Assembly: GCA_903901975.1 (NCBI GenBank) | Contig: CAIUTB010000085.1 | Span: 20,618 to 84,617, forward strand | DNA: 64,000 bases | DNA from: an uncultured Bacteroidales bacterium | GTDB taxonomy: Bacteria; Bacteroidota; Bacteroidia; Bacteroidales; Paludibacteraceae | Reading direction: 5' to 3' | Part shown: piece after piece, positions 1 to 8,089 of the stretch | Numbering within the stretch: the stretch's first letter is position 1 | How the letters are laid out: the number at the start of each line of letters is the position of its first letter | Translations under genes and position numbers: made by a program | Notes under the pieces: generated by a model | What the model saw: only the letters and a program-made list of their open reading frames with translations | Told to the model about the DNA's origin: nothing | Databases searched by the model: none

Positions 1-35
1 TTGTCCTTTATATTTTGGACTTAAATAAGTTTAAA

Positions 36-404
36 ATGAGAAACTTTGAAGAATTAAGGGTGTGGCAAGATGCTCGTTTATTAGTGAATGACATTTATAA
101 AATGACTGAAGCTTGTAAAGATTATGGATTCAAAGATCAAATACAAAGAGCTGCTGTTTCGATTATGAATAATATAGCTGAAGGTTCTGAATCAGGATCG
201 GATCCATTATTTATTCGTTAGTTGAAGATAGCAAAAGCGAGTTGTGGTGAAGTAAGAAGCATGTTATTTCTTTGTGAAGATTTACAATAATGTTCGGTTG
301 ATACTGCCATAATTCTTAGAAACAAAACAATAATAATTTCATCATCTATTCAAAAATTAATCGAATATTTAAACAAATCTAATAATACAGGATCAAAGTC
401 TTAG
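36..404 (+). pseudogene. four-helix-bundle (23S rRNA IVS-type) protein, two in-frame nonsense codons
   Basis: From ATG 36 the frame reads a typical start of the small four-helix-bundle/IVS protein family (FEELRVWQDAR, then IQRAAVSIMNNIAEGSE). A TAG at 219-221 and a TAA at 288-290 interrupt it. The same frame continues with family-like sequence after each stop (LKIAKASCGEVRSML, then CSVDTAIILRNK) and ends at TAG 402-404, for a full length of about 120 codons. No indel is needed, so two point mutations explain the damage. Family members occur inside 23S rRNA intervening sequences and also free in Bacteroidota genomes; no rRNA is visible here. The TTG at 15 is a less likely start. Without readthrough only a 61-residue fragment would be made. 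Confidence 0.8.
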
Positions 405-442
405 ACTTTTGACCTTTGACTTTAGACCTAAGACAATTTTAA

Positions 443-1666
443 ATGAATAAAATTAAAGTAACAAATCCTGTCGTTGAACTTGATGGCGACGAAATGACCC
501 GGATAATATGGTCATTTATCAAAGAACAATTGATACTTCCCTATCTGGAATTAGATATCAAATACTACGATTTGAGTATTGAAAACCGTGATTTAACGAA
601 CGATCAGGTGACTATTGATTCAGCAAATGCTATTAACAAATACAATGTTGGTATTAAATGTGCTACCATAACCCCCGACGAAGCTCGTGTAGAAGAATTC
701 GGGTTAAAAAAAATGTGGAAATCACCTAATGGTACAATACGGAACATTATTGGCGGAACAGTTTTCCGTGAACCGATAATTTGCTCCAATGTTCCCCGAT
801 TAGTGCCGGGTTGGACTCAACCTATTGTTATAGGCCGTCATGCTTTTGGAGACCAATACAAAGCTACTGATGTGGTAATTAAAGGGAAAGGTAAATTAAA
901 AATGACATTTACCAACGAAGCAGGCGAAACCAAAGAGTGGGAAGTTTACAATTTTGAAGGCGATGGCGTGGCTATGGCTATGTACAACACCGATGAATCA
1001 ATCTATGGTTTTGCTCAATCATCCTTTCAGGTAGCATTGGAAAAGAAATGGCCTCTTTATATGTCGACCAAAAATACGATTCTGAAAGCGTATGATGGAC
1101 GTTTCAAAGATATTTTTCAGGAAGTTTACGAAAAGGAATTTGAAGCCAAATTTAAAGAAGCTGGAATTACCTACGAACACCGACTGATTGACGATATGGT
1201 GGCTTCCGCTATGAAATGGAGTGGTGGTTTTGTTTGGGCTTGTAAAAACTATGATGGTGATGTTCAGTCTGACACTGTTGCGCAAGGATTTGGTTCATTG
1301 GGTTTAATGTCTTCCGTATTAGTAACTCCGGATGGAAAAACGGTAGAAGCAGAAGCAGCTCATGGAACTGTCACACGCCATTATCGCCAACATCAACAAG
1401 GAAAAGCAACTTCAACCAACCCGATTGCATCCATTTTTGCGTGGACGCGGGGGCTGGAACACCGTGGCAAATTAGACGGAAACGATTCACTAATTAATTT
1501 CTGCCATAAATTGGAAGAAGTTTGTGTTGAAACTGTTGAAGCAGGTGAAATGACAAAGGATTTAGCCGTTCTTATTCATGGAGATCATGTTACAAGGGAA
1601 AACTATCTAAGTACTGAAAGTTTTCTGGCTGCTATCAAACGGAATCTCGACAAAAAACTGGCATAA
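443..1666 (+). CDS. icd: NADP-dependent isocitrate dehydrogenase
   Basis: This 407-residue enzyme oxidatively decarboxylates isocitrate to 2-oxoglutarate with NADP+ in the cytoplasmic TCA pathway. It is the eukaryote-like homodimeric type rather than the E. coli type. The isocitrate-binding segment [12 protein letters not shown] starts at S94, giving R100 and R109. [13 protein letters not shown] gives R132 and Y139, so the numbering is identical to human IDH1. The nucleotide-binding stretch [16 protein letters not shown] lies near residues 309-324. The ATG at 443 gives a normal N-terminus ([16 protein letters not shown]). It appears to be a single-gene unit followed by a strong hairpin terminator. 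It is a housekeeping gene unrelated to the pectin locus that follows. Confidence 0.95.
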   Translation: MNKIKVTNPVVELDGDEMTRIIWSFIKEQLILPYLELDIKYYDLSIENRDLTNDQVTIDSANAINKYNVGIKCATITPDEARVEEFGLKKMWKSPNGTIRNIIGGTVFREPIICSNVPRLVPGWTQPIVIGRHAFGDQYKATDVVIKGKGKLKMTFTNEAGETKEWEVYNFEGDGVAMAMYNTDESIYGFAQSSFQVALEKKWPLYMSTKNTILKAYDGRFKDIFQEVYEKEFEAKFKEAGITYEHRLIDDMVASAMKWSGGFVWACKNYDGDVQSDTVAQGFGSLGLMSSVLVTPDGKTVEAEAAHGTVTRHYRQHQQGKATSTNPIASIFAWTRGLEHRGKLDGNDSLINFCHKLEEVCVETVEAGEMTKDLAVLIHGDHVTRENYLSTESFLAAIKRNLDKKLA

Positions 1667-1688
1667 TTTTTAAATCAACTTACTATTG

Positions 1689-1724
1689 AAGCCCGAAATA
1701 TTGTTGTTTCGGGCTTTTTTTTTT
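1689..1724 (+). terminator. rho-independent terminator after icd
   Basis: A perfect 10-bp stem (AAGCCCGAAA at 1689-1698 with its complement at 1707-1716) and an 8-nt loop run directly into a T tract, 22 bp after the icd stop codon. Confidence 0.9.
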
Positions 1725-1927
1725 ACTCTCCCTTATACATCTTTTCTACCAATTATACTAGTTTATCAGAAAAAACACAAACTTTTTTTCAAGTGTCATC
1801 GCTCTTTATATTGTTGAATATTTGCTCACACAAAATTCTATATTTCTATCATGATCTACTGATTATTGTTTGATTTAGCCGAAAAAAAGTGATAACTATT
1901 GCTAATATTTAGTCTATCTCGTTAATA

Positions 1928-1991
1928 TTCGAAAAGTCCACACATAAAAACATTTTATGCACATTACTGCCGAAATTGAATTGTATTTTTG
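1928..1991 (+). promoter_or_regulatory. candidate HTCS operator plus TAnnTTTG promoter of the PL1 gene
   Basis: Copy 1 is TTCGAAAAGTCCACA (1928-1942). Copy 2 is AACATTTTATGCACA (1949-1963), 21 bp downstream. The -7 box TATTTTTG lies at 1984-1991, exactly 35 bp after the start of copy 2. The same layout recurs at eight other promoters in the window. The box is known for Bacteroidota; assignment of the repeats to the HTCS is inferred. The rest of 1725-1927 shows nothing further. Confidence 0.75.
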
Positions 1992-2035
1992 TATCCTATA
2001 ATTAATACCACAATTAAATGAATAATACAACAACA

Positions 2036-4846
2036 ATGAAAAAACTCTTCATTTTCGCAATTATTTTAATGGCCACTGCACAAGTATGGGCACAGTCAGT
2101 AACTATTAATGAATCGGCTGGTTGGCTCGAATCTGCTTATGTAAAATGGCAACCTGCTACTGGTGCATCAAGCTATAATGTATATTACAGTGGCATGGGT
2201 ATTACTAATAAACAAATTGACACGCAGCTAATTCGTAGTTATAGCACTTATTTTCGTGCTGATATATTGGGACTTAGTCCCGGAACTTATACCATTAAAG
2301 TAGCTCCGGTTATTTCGGGAGTTGAAGGAACGCCAACAACAACCGGAAATGTCACAGTTGTGGCACACGACCGTAATGGTTTCGCCTTTGAGGGCGGACA
2401 TATACCAAGTGCCTATAATATGGATGGAACTCCCAAAACGGGTGCAGTGATATTGTATATTACCGAAAATACAAAAAATACGATTTCAATGACTGTAACC
2501 GGTGCAACAGCTAATCCTTGTGTTGGATTACAAACTATATTGGACGGATTTAAAAAAGGAAAAGATACACGTCCTTTGATTGTTCGTTTTATTGGAAATA
2601 TAACAGACCTTAGTTATTTGACTAATGGTGATTTGTATATATCGAATGCAAATAATGCATCCGGTTCTTTCACCTTTGAAGGTGTAGGTGATGATGCTGT
2701 GACCAATGGTTGGAGCTTTTGTCTGAAAGCTGCTGCGAACGTTGAAATAAGAAATATTGCTGCTATGAATAATAATAGTACGAATGGTGATGATTTTGGA
2801 TTACAACAGGATAATGACCATGTTTGGATTCATAATAATGAGATGTATTATGGTAACGCTGGGAGTGATGCCGATCAGATAAAAGGAGATGGTGCAATGG
2901 ATATAAAAAAATCAACGTTTGTAACTGTATCGTATAACCACTTCGTTGACAATGGAAAATCAAGCCTTTTAGGTCTTAGTGAAGGAACTACAAGCGGTTT
3001 GTATGTTACCTATCATCACAACTGGTTTGACCATTCCGATTCCCGTCATCCACGTGTTCGTTTTTATTCAGTACATGTTTACAATAACTACTATGATGGA
3101 ATTGCAAAATACGGAGCCGGTTCAACTATGGGTTCATCCTTATTTGTAGAGAATAATTATTACCGTAATGCAAAACATCCGATGATGACTTCATTGCAGG
3201 GTACTGATGTGTGGAACGAAACGACTCTAAAGAATGATCCCACCAATCTGGGAACCTTCTCGGGAGAAGCCGGGGGTACCATTAAGGCTTACAACAATAC
3301 ATTTGATGCTTCCATTGGAACAAATAATATGCGTTTTGTTGCTTATGCTGATCCAAATCCTGCTTATAACATTGCAGGAGTTATAAGTTCTACAGTCGAC
3401 TTTGATGCATATTTAGCGCAAACACGTGATGAGCTGGTACCAGTTACAGTGAAATCTTTCTCAGGAGCCAATACTTATAATAACTTTGATACCGATGCAA
3501 ACTTATATGTAAAAACATTAGTTCCGGATGCTCCGGAAGTTGCAAAAACCAAAACTATGGAATATGCAGGTAGAACCAATGGTGGTGATATAAAGTGGAC
3601 TTTTAATAATTCGGTTGATGATGCTGCATATCTTGTAATTACAGCATTAAAAACTTTAATTACAAATTATACAACCAATATGGTTTATGTACAGGGTGAA
3701 ACCAATGTAAGCGTAAACAGTCAGACACTTACCACATCTACTGACAACAACCAAACAGTTGCGAGTGGTGCAGTCATTAGTAATATGGTTTTCACATGGG
3801 GCGGCACAGCAACCGATGCTACTGTAACAGTATTACCGGCATCAGGAATAACCTATGTAAAAGATGCTACAGCCAAAACAATCACAATATCGGGCAGTCC
3901 CACAGCTAATGTTTCCTTCTCCATCACGACTACCGGTACTACGGGTACATCAGTAACTTTATCGGGAACTATTGCAATTTCAAGCACCCAAACACTTACA
4001 CTTACATCAGCAAACAACAGCGACCAAACAGTATCAAGTGGTACTGCTATTAGTGCTATTGTTTTCACATGGGGTGGTGATGCAACTGATGCAACAGTAA
4101 CCGGGCTACCTGCTTCAGGTCTTACTTTTGTAAAAGATGCTACTGCAAAAACAATCACTATTACAGGGACTCCAACGGCCACAGTTGCGTATTCATTGTC
4201 TACCGTGGGTACAGTTGGAACGGCTGTAACCGGTTCAGGAACAATCACAATGACTCCTTCGACAGCAGGAGATATGATACAAAACTTTACAACATCGGGT
4301 AAAACAAGTACATTCTATACTATTACAGGAAATCTTTCCACTTCTCAGGGAACTGTTAGCTATTCAGGATTGACTTTGACACAGTGCCTGAAAATGGAAT
4401 CGACTACAATTATTGCATTTACAACCCTGAATGCAGGTATACTAACGCTTGTTTTTAATGGTGCAGGAACTGTTTCTGTTGATGGTGTAACCTACACTCC
4501 GGTATCCAATATCGTTACTGTTACTATTCCGGCAGGCTCTCATACTGTGAAAAAAGGCAGTACGAATAATCTTTACTATATGAGCGTGGTATTTGGAACG
4601 AGTGGGATTCAAAACGCTGAAACCAGAGAGTTTAGCATGTATCCAAACCCGGTAATAAACAACTTATATCTGACTTCTGATGCAACAATTCAGAAAGTTG
4701 ATATTTACAGTCTGACAGGTATGTTGATGTTACAAAAAGTTGGTAATTTAAAAACCATTGATATGAGTCGACTGAGTAGTGGAAGTTATTTGGTAGAAGT
4801 ATTTAGCAACCAAGCTGTCATCAAACAACTGATAATCAAAAAATAA
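2036..4846 (+). CDS. T9SS-secreted PL1-family pectate lyase
   Basis: This endo-acting pectate lyase cleaves polygalacturonate by beta-elimination at the cell surface. A signal peptide (MKKLFIFAII... ending VWAQ) is followed by a fibronectin-III-like domain (about 20-110) and a PL1 parallel beta-helix (about 120-500). The helix carries VWIHNNEMYY, DGAMDIKKST and R337-H-P-R-V-R342, the R-x-P-x-x-R catalytic arginine motif. Two Ig-like modules (about 564-648 and 651-738; DNNQTVASG, then FTWGG) follow, then a small beta domain and a T9SS sorting domain (SMYPNPVINNLYL to the end). I chose ATG 2036 over 2018 because MKK starts the signal peptide. It is monocistronic, with its own operator-promoter upstream and a terminator downstream. 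Confidence 0.88.
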   Translation: MKKLFIFAIILMATAQVWAQSVTINESAGWLESAYVKWQPATGASSYNVYYSGMGITNKQIDTQLIRSYSTYFRADILGLSPGTYTIKVAPVISGVEGTPTTTGNVTVVAHDRNGFAFEGGHIPSAYNMDGTPKTGAVILYITENTKNTISMTVTGATANPCVGLQTILDGFKKGKDTRPLIVRFIGNITDLSYLTNGDLYISNANNASGSFTFEGVGDDAVTNGWSFCLKAAANVEIRNIAAMNNNSTNGDDFGLQQDNDHVWIHNNEMYYGNAGSDADQIKGDGAMDIKKSTFVTVSYNHFVDNGKSSLLGLSEGTTSGLYVTYHHNWFDHSDSRHPRVRFYSVHVYNNYYDGIAKYGAGSTMGSSLFVENNYYRNAKHPMMTSLQGTDVWNETTLKNDPTNLGTFSGEAGGTIKAYNNTFDASIGTNNMRFVAYADPNPAYNIAGVISSTVDFDAYLAQTRDELVPVTVKSFSGANTYNNFDTDANLYVKTLVPDAPEVAKTKTMEYAGRTNGGDIKWTFNNSVDDAAYLVITALKTLITNYTTNMVYVQGETNVSVNSQTLTTSTDNNQTVASGAVISNMVFTWGGTATDATVTVLPASGITYVKDATAKTITISGSPTANVSFSITTTGTTGTSVTLSGTIAISSTQTLTLTSANNSDQTVSSGTAISAIVFTWGGDATDATVTGLPASGLTFVKDATAKTITITGTPTATVAYSLSTVGTVGTAVTGSGTITMTPSTAGDMIQNFTTSGKTSTFYTITGNLSTSQGTVSYSGLTLTQCLKMESTTIIAFTTLNAGILTLVFNGAGTVSVDGVTYTPVSNIVTVTIPAGSHTVKKGSTNNLYYMSVVFGTSGIQNAETREFSMYPNPVINNLYLTSDATIQKVDIYSLTGMLMLQKVGNLKTIDMSRLSSGSYLVEVFSNQAVIKQLIIKK

Positions 4847-4892
4847 TGAGGAACAAAAGAATATAATTTATTGCAGCGTGTATAAGATTTAT

Positions 4893-4928
4893 AAAAAAGG
4901 GAAACTATTTTGAATGTTTCCCTTTTTT
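4893..4928 (+). terminator. terminator after the PL1 gene
   Basis: A 13-bp stem (AAAAAAGGGAAAC at 4893-4905 with its complement at 4916-4928) has a 10-nt loop and an A-tract/T-tract base, and sits 46 bp past the stop codon. Confidence 0.85.
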
Positions 4929-4999
4929 ATATTTTTATAATAGGCATTATACAAGTTGTATTTGTCTGACATATTGGATTTTATATTTTAAAACAAATC

Positions 5000-5055
5000 A
5001 ATTGAATGCGGATGGAACATACCGACAAGTCGGTATGTTCCATCCGCATTCAATT
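5000..5055. repeat. perfect 27-bp-arm palindrome, 2-nt spacer
   Basis: The left arm 5000-5026 (beginning AATTGAATGCGGATGG) is exactly complementary to the right arm 5029-5055, separated only by AA. It lies between the PL1 terminator and the next promoter, carries no T tract, and is far longer and more GC-rich than the window's terminators. Function is unknown: it could be a second transcription barrier, a REP-like element or a mobile-element relic. The remaining bases of 4929-5171 show no other structure. Confidence 0.85.
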
Positions 5056-5171
5056 CTTAAAAACATGCTAACTTATATAATGTCTAATATACTAATACAG
5101 TGATTTTTCTATTGTCACAAGTGATATAGGAAGTATGGCACCAAATTCTGTCATATTAAAACCTATATTTA

Positions 5172-5235
5172 TTCAAGTTGTACACATTAAAAGTCATTTT
5201 TTCCACACACAATGCATCTAATACCTGTAATTTCA
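5172..5235 (+). promoter_or_regulatory. candidate HTCS operator plus promoter of the first PL9 gene
   Basis: Copy 1 is TTCAAGTTGTACACA (5172-5186) and copy 2 is GTCATTTTTTCCACA (5193-5207), a 21-bp period. A degenerate -7 box TAATTTCA lies at 5228-5235, 35 bp after the start of copy 2. Confidence 0.72.
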
Positions 5236-5274
5236 CATCATAAATTTTAAAGCAACCCTAATAAATATTCTGCC

Positions 5275-8010
5275 ATGAAAAGAATTTTCACTCTTTCAAT
5301 CATTTTTTTGTACTTTGCCATGATTGTTTCAGCTCGAACGATGTTTGTATCGTTGTCAGGAAATGATGCTAACAGCGGAACCATGGACAGTCCGTATCAA
5401 ACAATCAATCAAGCAGTCAGTTTGGTAAAACCTGGTGATACAATTTACATCTGTGCTGGAAAATATATGCTGACTGCAGGAATTAAGATACGTGCCGGCC
5501 AAACCGGACGTGCTGATGCCCGTATTTATATGTGGGCATATAATAAAGAGAAAGTAATTATTGACGGAAGTCAGATTCCTACTGTTGATGAGTTTTCATT
5601 TAAGCAAGCCCGTTGTATCTACATGAATCATGAAGCCGGTTATTGGCATTTCAAGGGTCTTGAACTTTGCAACGCAAAAGATAATGGAATGAAAATGGAA
5701 GGAAGTTTCAACATCGTTGAAAACTGCAAGTTCCATGGCAATAACGATACAGGTCTTCAAATTGGCATGTATAAAGATTTCACTATTGAAGAAACTAAAT
5801 CATTACCTGCCGGCGACCCTCAGTTTAATCCCGGATACCAATTTTGTCGAGGGAATATAGTTCTCAATTGTGACTCTTATTATAACTATGACCGTGTTTT
5901 ATACAATGGAAGTGCTGATGACGGTGGCGATGCGGATGGTTTTGGGTGTAAACTATTTCCCGGTCCGGGAACAGAATATCACGGCTGTCGTGCCTGGGAA
6001 AACTCAGATGACAACTGGGATATGTACATGGTTTACCATCCGGTAGTAATTGATAATTGCCGGGCATGGAAAGCTGCTTTTGATTCAACAGGAGCATCAA
6101 CTGGTGGAAATGGAAATGGATTCAAACTTGGTGGAGGTGGTTCATCAGGTGGTGCAGCATTTGCCCAATCTGTAGGGGCTCATCTGGTTCACAATTGCGT
6201 TTCTTTCGAAAATGCTCACAAGGGTTACGACCAAAATAACGCATACGAAGCCATGTACATTATCAACAATACCGGTTGGGGAAATGAATACAACTTCCGT
6301 TTCCCAACTATTTTCCAGTATGGAACGATGTATATGCGTAACAATATTGGTTTCAAACCGGTAGTATTGAATCATGAATTCCTTTCGGATGATAAAACCG
6401 GCTCTCAGATTCCGAATACAGCATACAATAGCTGGACTACCATTGATGGTTGCGACCCCTATAAAGATGGAAATAAGATAAATGGTGTGGCTGTTTCGGT
6501 AAAAGATCATTCCTCAGAGTTTAAGAGTTTGTCTTCCGATTTATTTAAAGCAGATCGTCAGGCAGATGGAAGTTTAGCTGATAATGATTTTGCCAAACTG
6601 AAAGATGGAAGTATTTTTATAGATAAAGGGGAAATAATAAATAATCTGGCTCTTACACCATTTATTCCTGCTGCCAGCCGTCCGGTTGATTATGTTCAAT
6701 TGCCCAATCTGACCATAAATTACAATGGCGTCAATGCCGATATGGGTGCTTACGAAACCGGAGTCTCGACTCAGGGAGGCCTGTTACTTATTGAAGGAAG
6801 TAATACTCAGACAGTTTATAGCGGTACAGCTATCAGTAAAATAGTTTATAAATGGAATGGAGCTGCAACAGATGTCAATATCACAAATCTTCCAGGAGGA
6901 TTAAGTGCTGTGAAAGATGCAACAGCAAAAACGATTAAAATTTACGGTAATCCTACTGAAACAGGAACTTATACAATAAGCACAGTGGGTGGAGTAAATA
7001 CTGTTATATTGACTGGAACGATAACAATAAGTATGCTGGCTCCTGCAACACTGGTTTGTAGCTCAAATAATGCAAACCAAACGGTGAATATTGGCACTGC
7101 CCTTACAGATATTGTATTTCAGATGGGCGGAGGTGCAACTGCTTTCGAGCTGACCGGATTACCTACCGGATTAAATCAGGCAACTAATGGGAATACACTT
7201 ACAATTTCAGGAACTCCTACAGTTGACGGCGCATACACTGTGAAAGCTACAGGCGGAATGTCAACATTAAGTATTACAGGAAATATTATCCGTGTTATTC
7301 CAACCAAGGTTCTGACCGGCGACTGGTATCATATTCAGGATTCTATCAATCATTTACCTGTTGATTTACAGGGTGTTATTTCACTTACGAATGGTTCAGA
7401 CAGTTATCCTGTAGTTTGGAATCCTGGTTATTCTGAATCAGGAACTGTTCCTGCAGGATGTACCATCGGAGCTATAAATGTAGAACGAAGTGGCGGTAGT
7501 GTTACCTGGAACTTGCCAAGTTTGGTTGATTTGCAATTGAATATGTATTTCACCGGTTCAAGAACCATTAAAGTTTCATGGACACAGAATGGGGTAACAA
7601 ATTCATGGACTTCAGCATCAATAGCAAAAGGCACATTCACAGGTTATCATTTAATGGCTCAGGCCGGAATTACAGACACCAAATCACCAATTTCAGTAAC
7701 TTTTACAAATACAGCATCCGGTGGTGGAATCCGTATTTACGACTTCTATGTAAAAGTATATGACACCCAAACTGCAGTTTCAACTGTTCAGGCAGATAAA
7801 CCTGCTTATCAACTGTATCAGACAGAATCGGCATTGATTGTTTATGGTGATATTGCTCAGCTGAAAGTTTATTCAACTTCCGGATCAGTTGTTGCACAGT
7901 CCATGTTGTCGCAGGTAGTTAGCACGCATAATCTTAATCATGGCATTTTCCTTGTTCAGATTCAAAACAAAGCCGGACAAATCAGCACTCAAAAATTTAT
8001 CAAGCGATAA
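5275..8010 (+). CDS. T9SS-secreted PL9-family pectate lyase
   Basis: This 911-residue pectate lyase acts on de-esterified homogalacturonan. After the signal peptide (about 1-20) comes a PL9 right-handed beta-helix to about residue 495. The Pel9A-type calcium ligands appear as GGDADGFGCK (D219, D221) and NSDDNWD (D245, D246, D249). The likely catalytic lysine is K284 in GNGFKLGG, 63 residues after D221, close to the 64-residue spacing between D209 and K273 in Dickeya Pel9A. Two Ig-like modules (about 503-670), a beta-sandwich (about 680-835) and a C-terminal sorting-type domain (about 840-911) follow. Its promoter has the shared operator. A hairpin separates it from a second PL9 gene 79 bp downstream, so the two may be partly co-transcribed. 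Confidence 0.88.
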   Translation: MKRIFTLSIIFLYFAMIVSARTMFVSLSGNDANSGTMDSPYQTINQAVSLVKPGDTIYICAGKYMLTAGIKIRAGQTGRADARIYMWAYNKEKVIIDGSQIPTVDEFSFKQARCIYMNHEAGYWHFKGLELCNAKDNGMKMEGSFNIVENCKFHGNNDTGLQIGMYKDFTIEETKSLPAGDPQFNPGYQFCRGNIVLNCDSYYNYDRVLYNGSADDGGDADGFGCKLFPGPGTEYHGCRAWENSDDNWDMYMVYHPVVIDNCRAWKAAFDSTGASTGGNGNGFKLGGGGSSGGAAFAQSVGAHLVHNCVSFENAHKGYDQNNAYEAMYIINNTGWGNEYNFRFPTIFQYGTMYMRNNIGFKPVVLNHEFLSDDKTGSQIPNTAYNSWTTIDGCDPYKDGNKINGVAVSVKDHSSEFKSLSSDLFKADRQADGSLADNDFAKLKDGSIFIDKGEIINNLALTPFIPAASRPVDYVQLPNLTINYNGVNADMGAYETGVSTQGGLLLIEGSNTQTVYSGTAISKIVYKWNGAATDVNITNLPGGLSAVKDATAKTIKIYGNPTETGTYTISTVGGVNTVILTGTITISMLAPATLVCSSNNANQTVNIGTALTDIVFQMGGGATAFELTGLPTGLNQATNGNTLTISGTPTVDGAYTVKATGGMSTLSITGNIIRVIPTKVLTGDWYHIQDSINHLPVDLQGVISLTNGSDSYPVVWNPGYSESGTVPAGCTIGAINVERSGGSVTWNLPSLVDLQLNMYFTGSRTIKVSWTQNGVTNSWTSASIAKGTFTGYHLMAQAGITDTKSPISVTFTNTASGGGIRIYDFYVKVYDTQTAVSTVQADKPAYQLYQTESALIVYGDIAQLKVYSTSGSVVAQSMLSQVVSTHNLNHGIFLVQIQNKAGQISTQKFIKR

Positions 8011-8024
8011 TTAATCCATTTTTA

Positions 8025-8056
8025 TTGACAGAGAAGAGTAAGTTCTTCTCTGTCAA
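8025..8056 (+). terminator. intercistronic hairpin between two PL9 genes
   Basis: A perfect 13-bp stem (TTGACAGAGAAGA at 8025-8037 with its complement at 8044-8056) has a 6-nt loop. It is followed by a T-rich but interrupted tract. With only 79 bp between the genes and no operator or clear -7 box for the second, it may be a leaky terminator or an mRNA-stabilising hairpin. Confidence 0.7.
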
Positions 8057-8089
8057 CATCTTTCTTTCAAACTTTAAATTAATTATTTT

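Noticed and set aside
398..434. Operator-like inverted repeat GTCTTAG/CTAAGAC before icd
   Set aside because: The region is simple-sequence (repeated GACTTTnGACC-like phrases) and overlaps the end of the pseudogene; evidence for a regulatory site is too weak.
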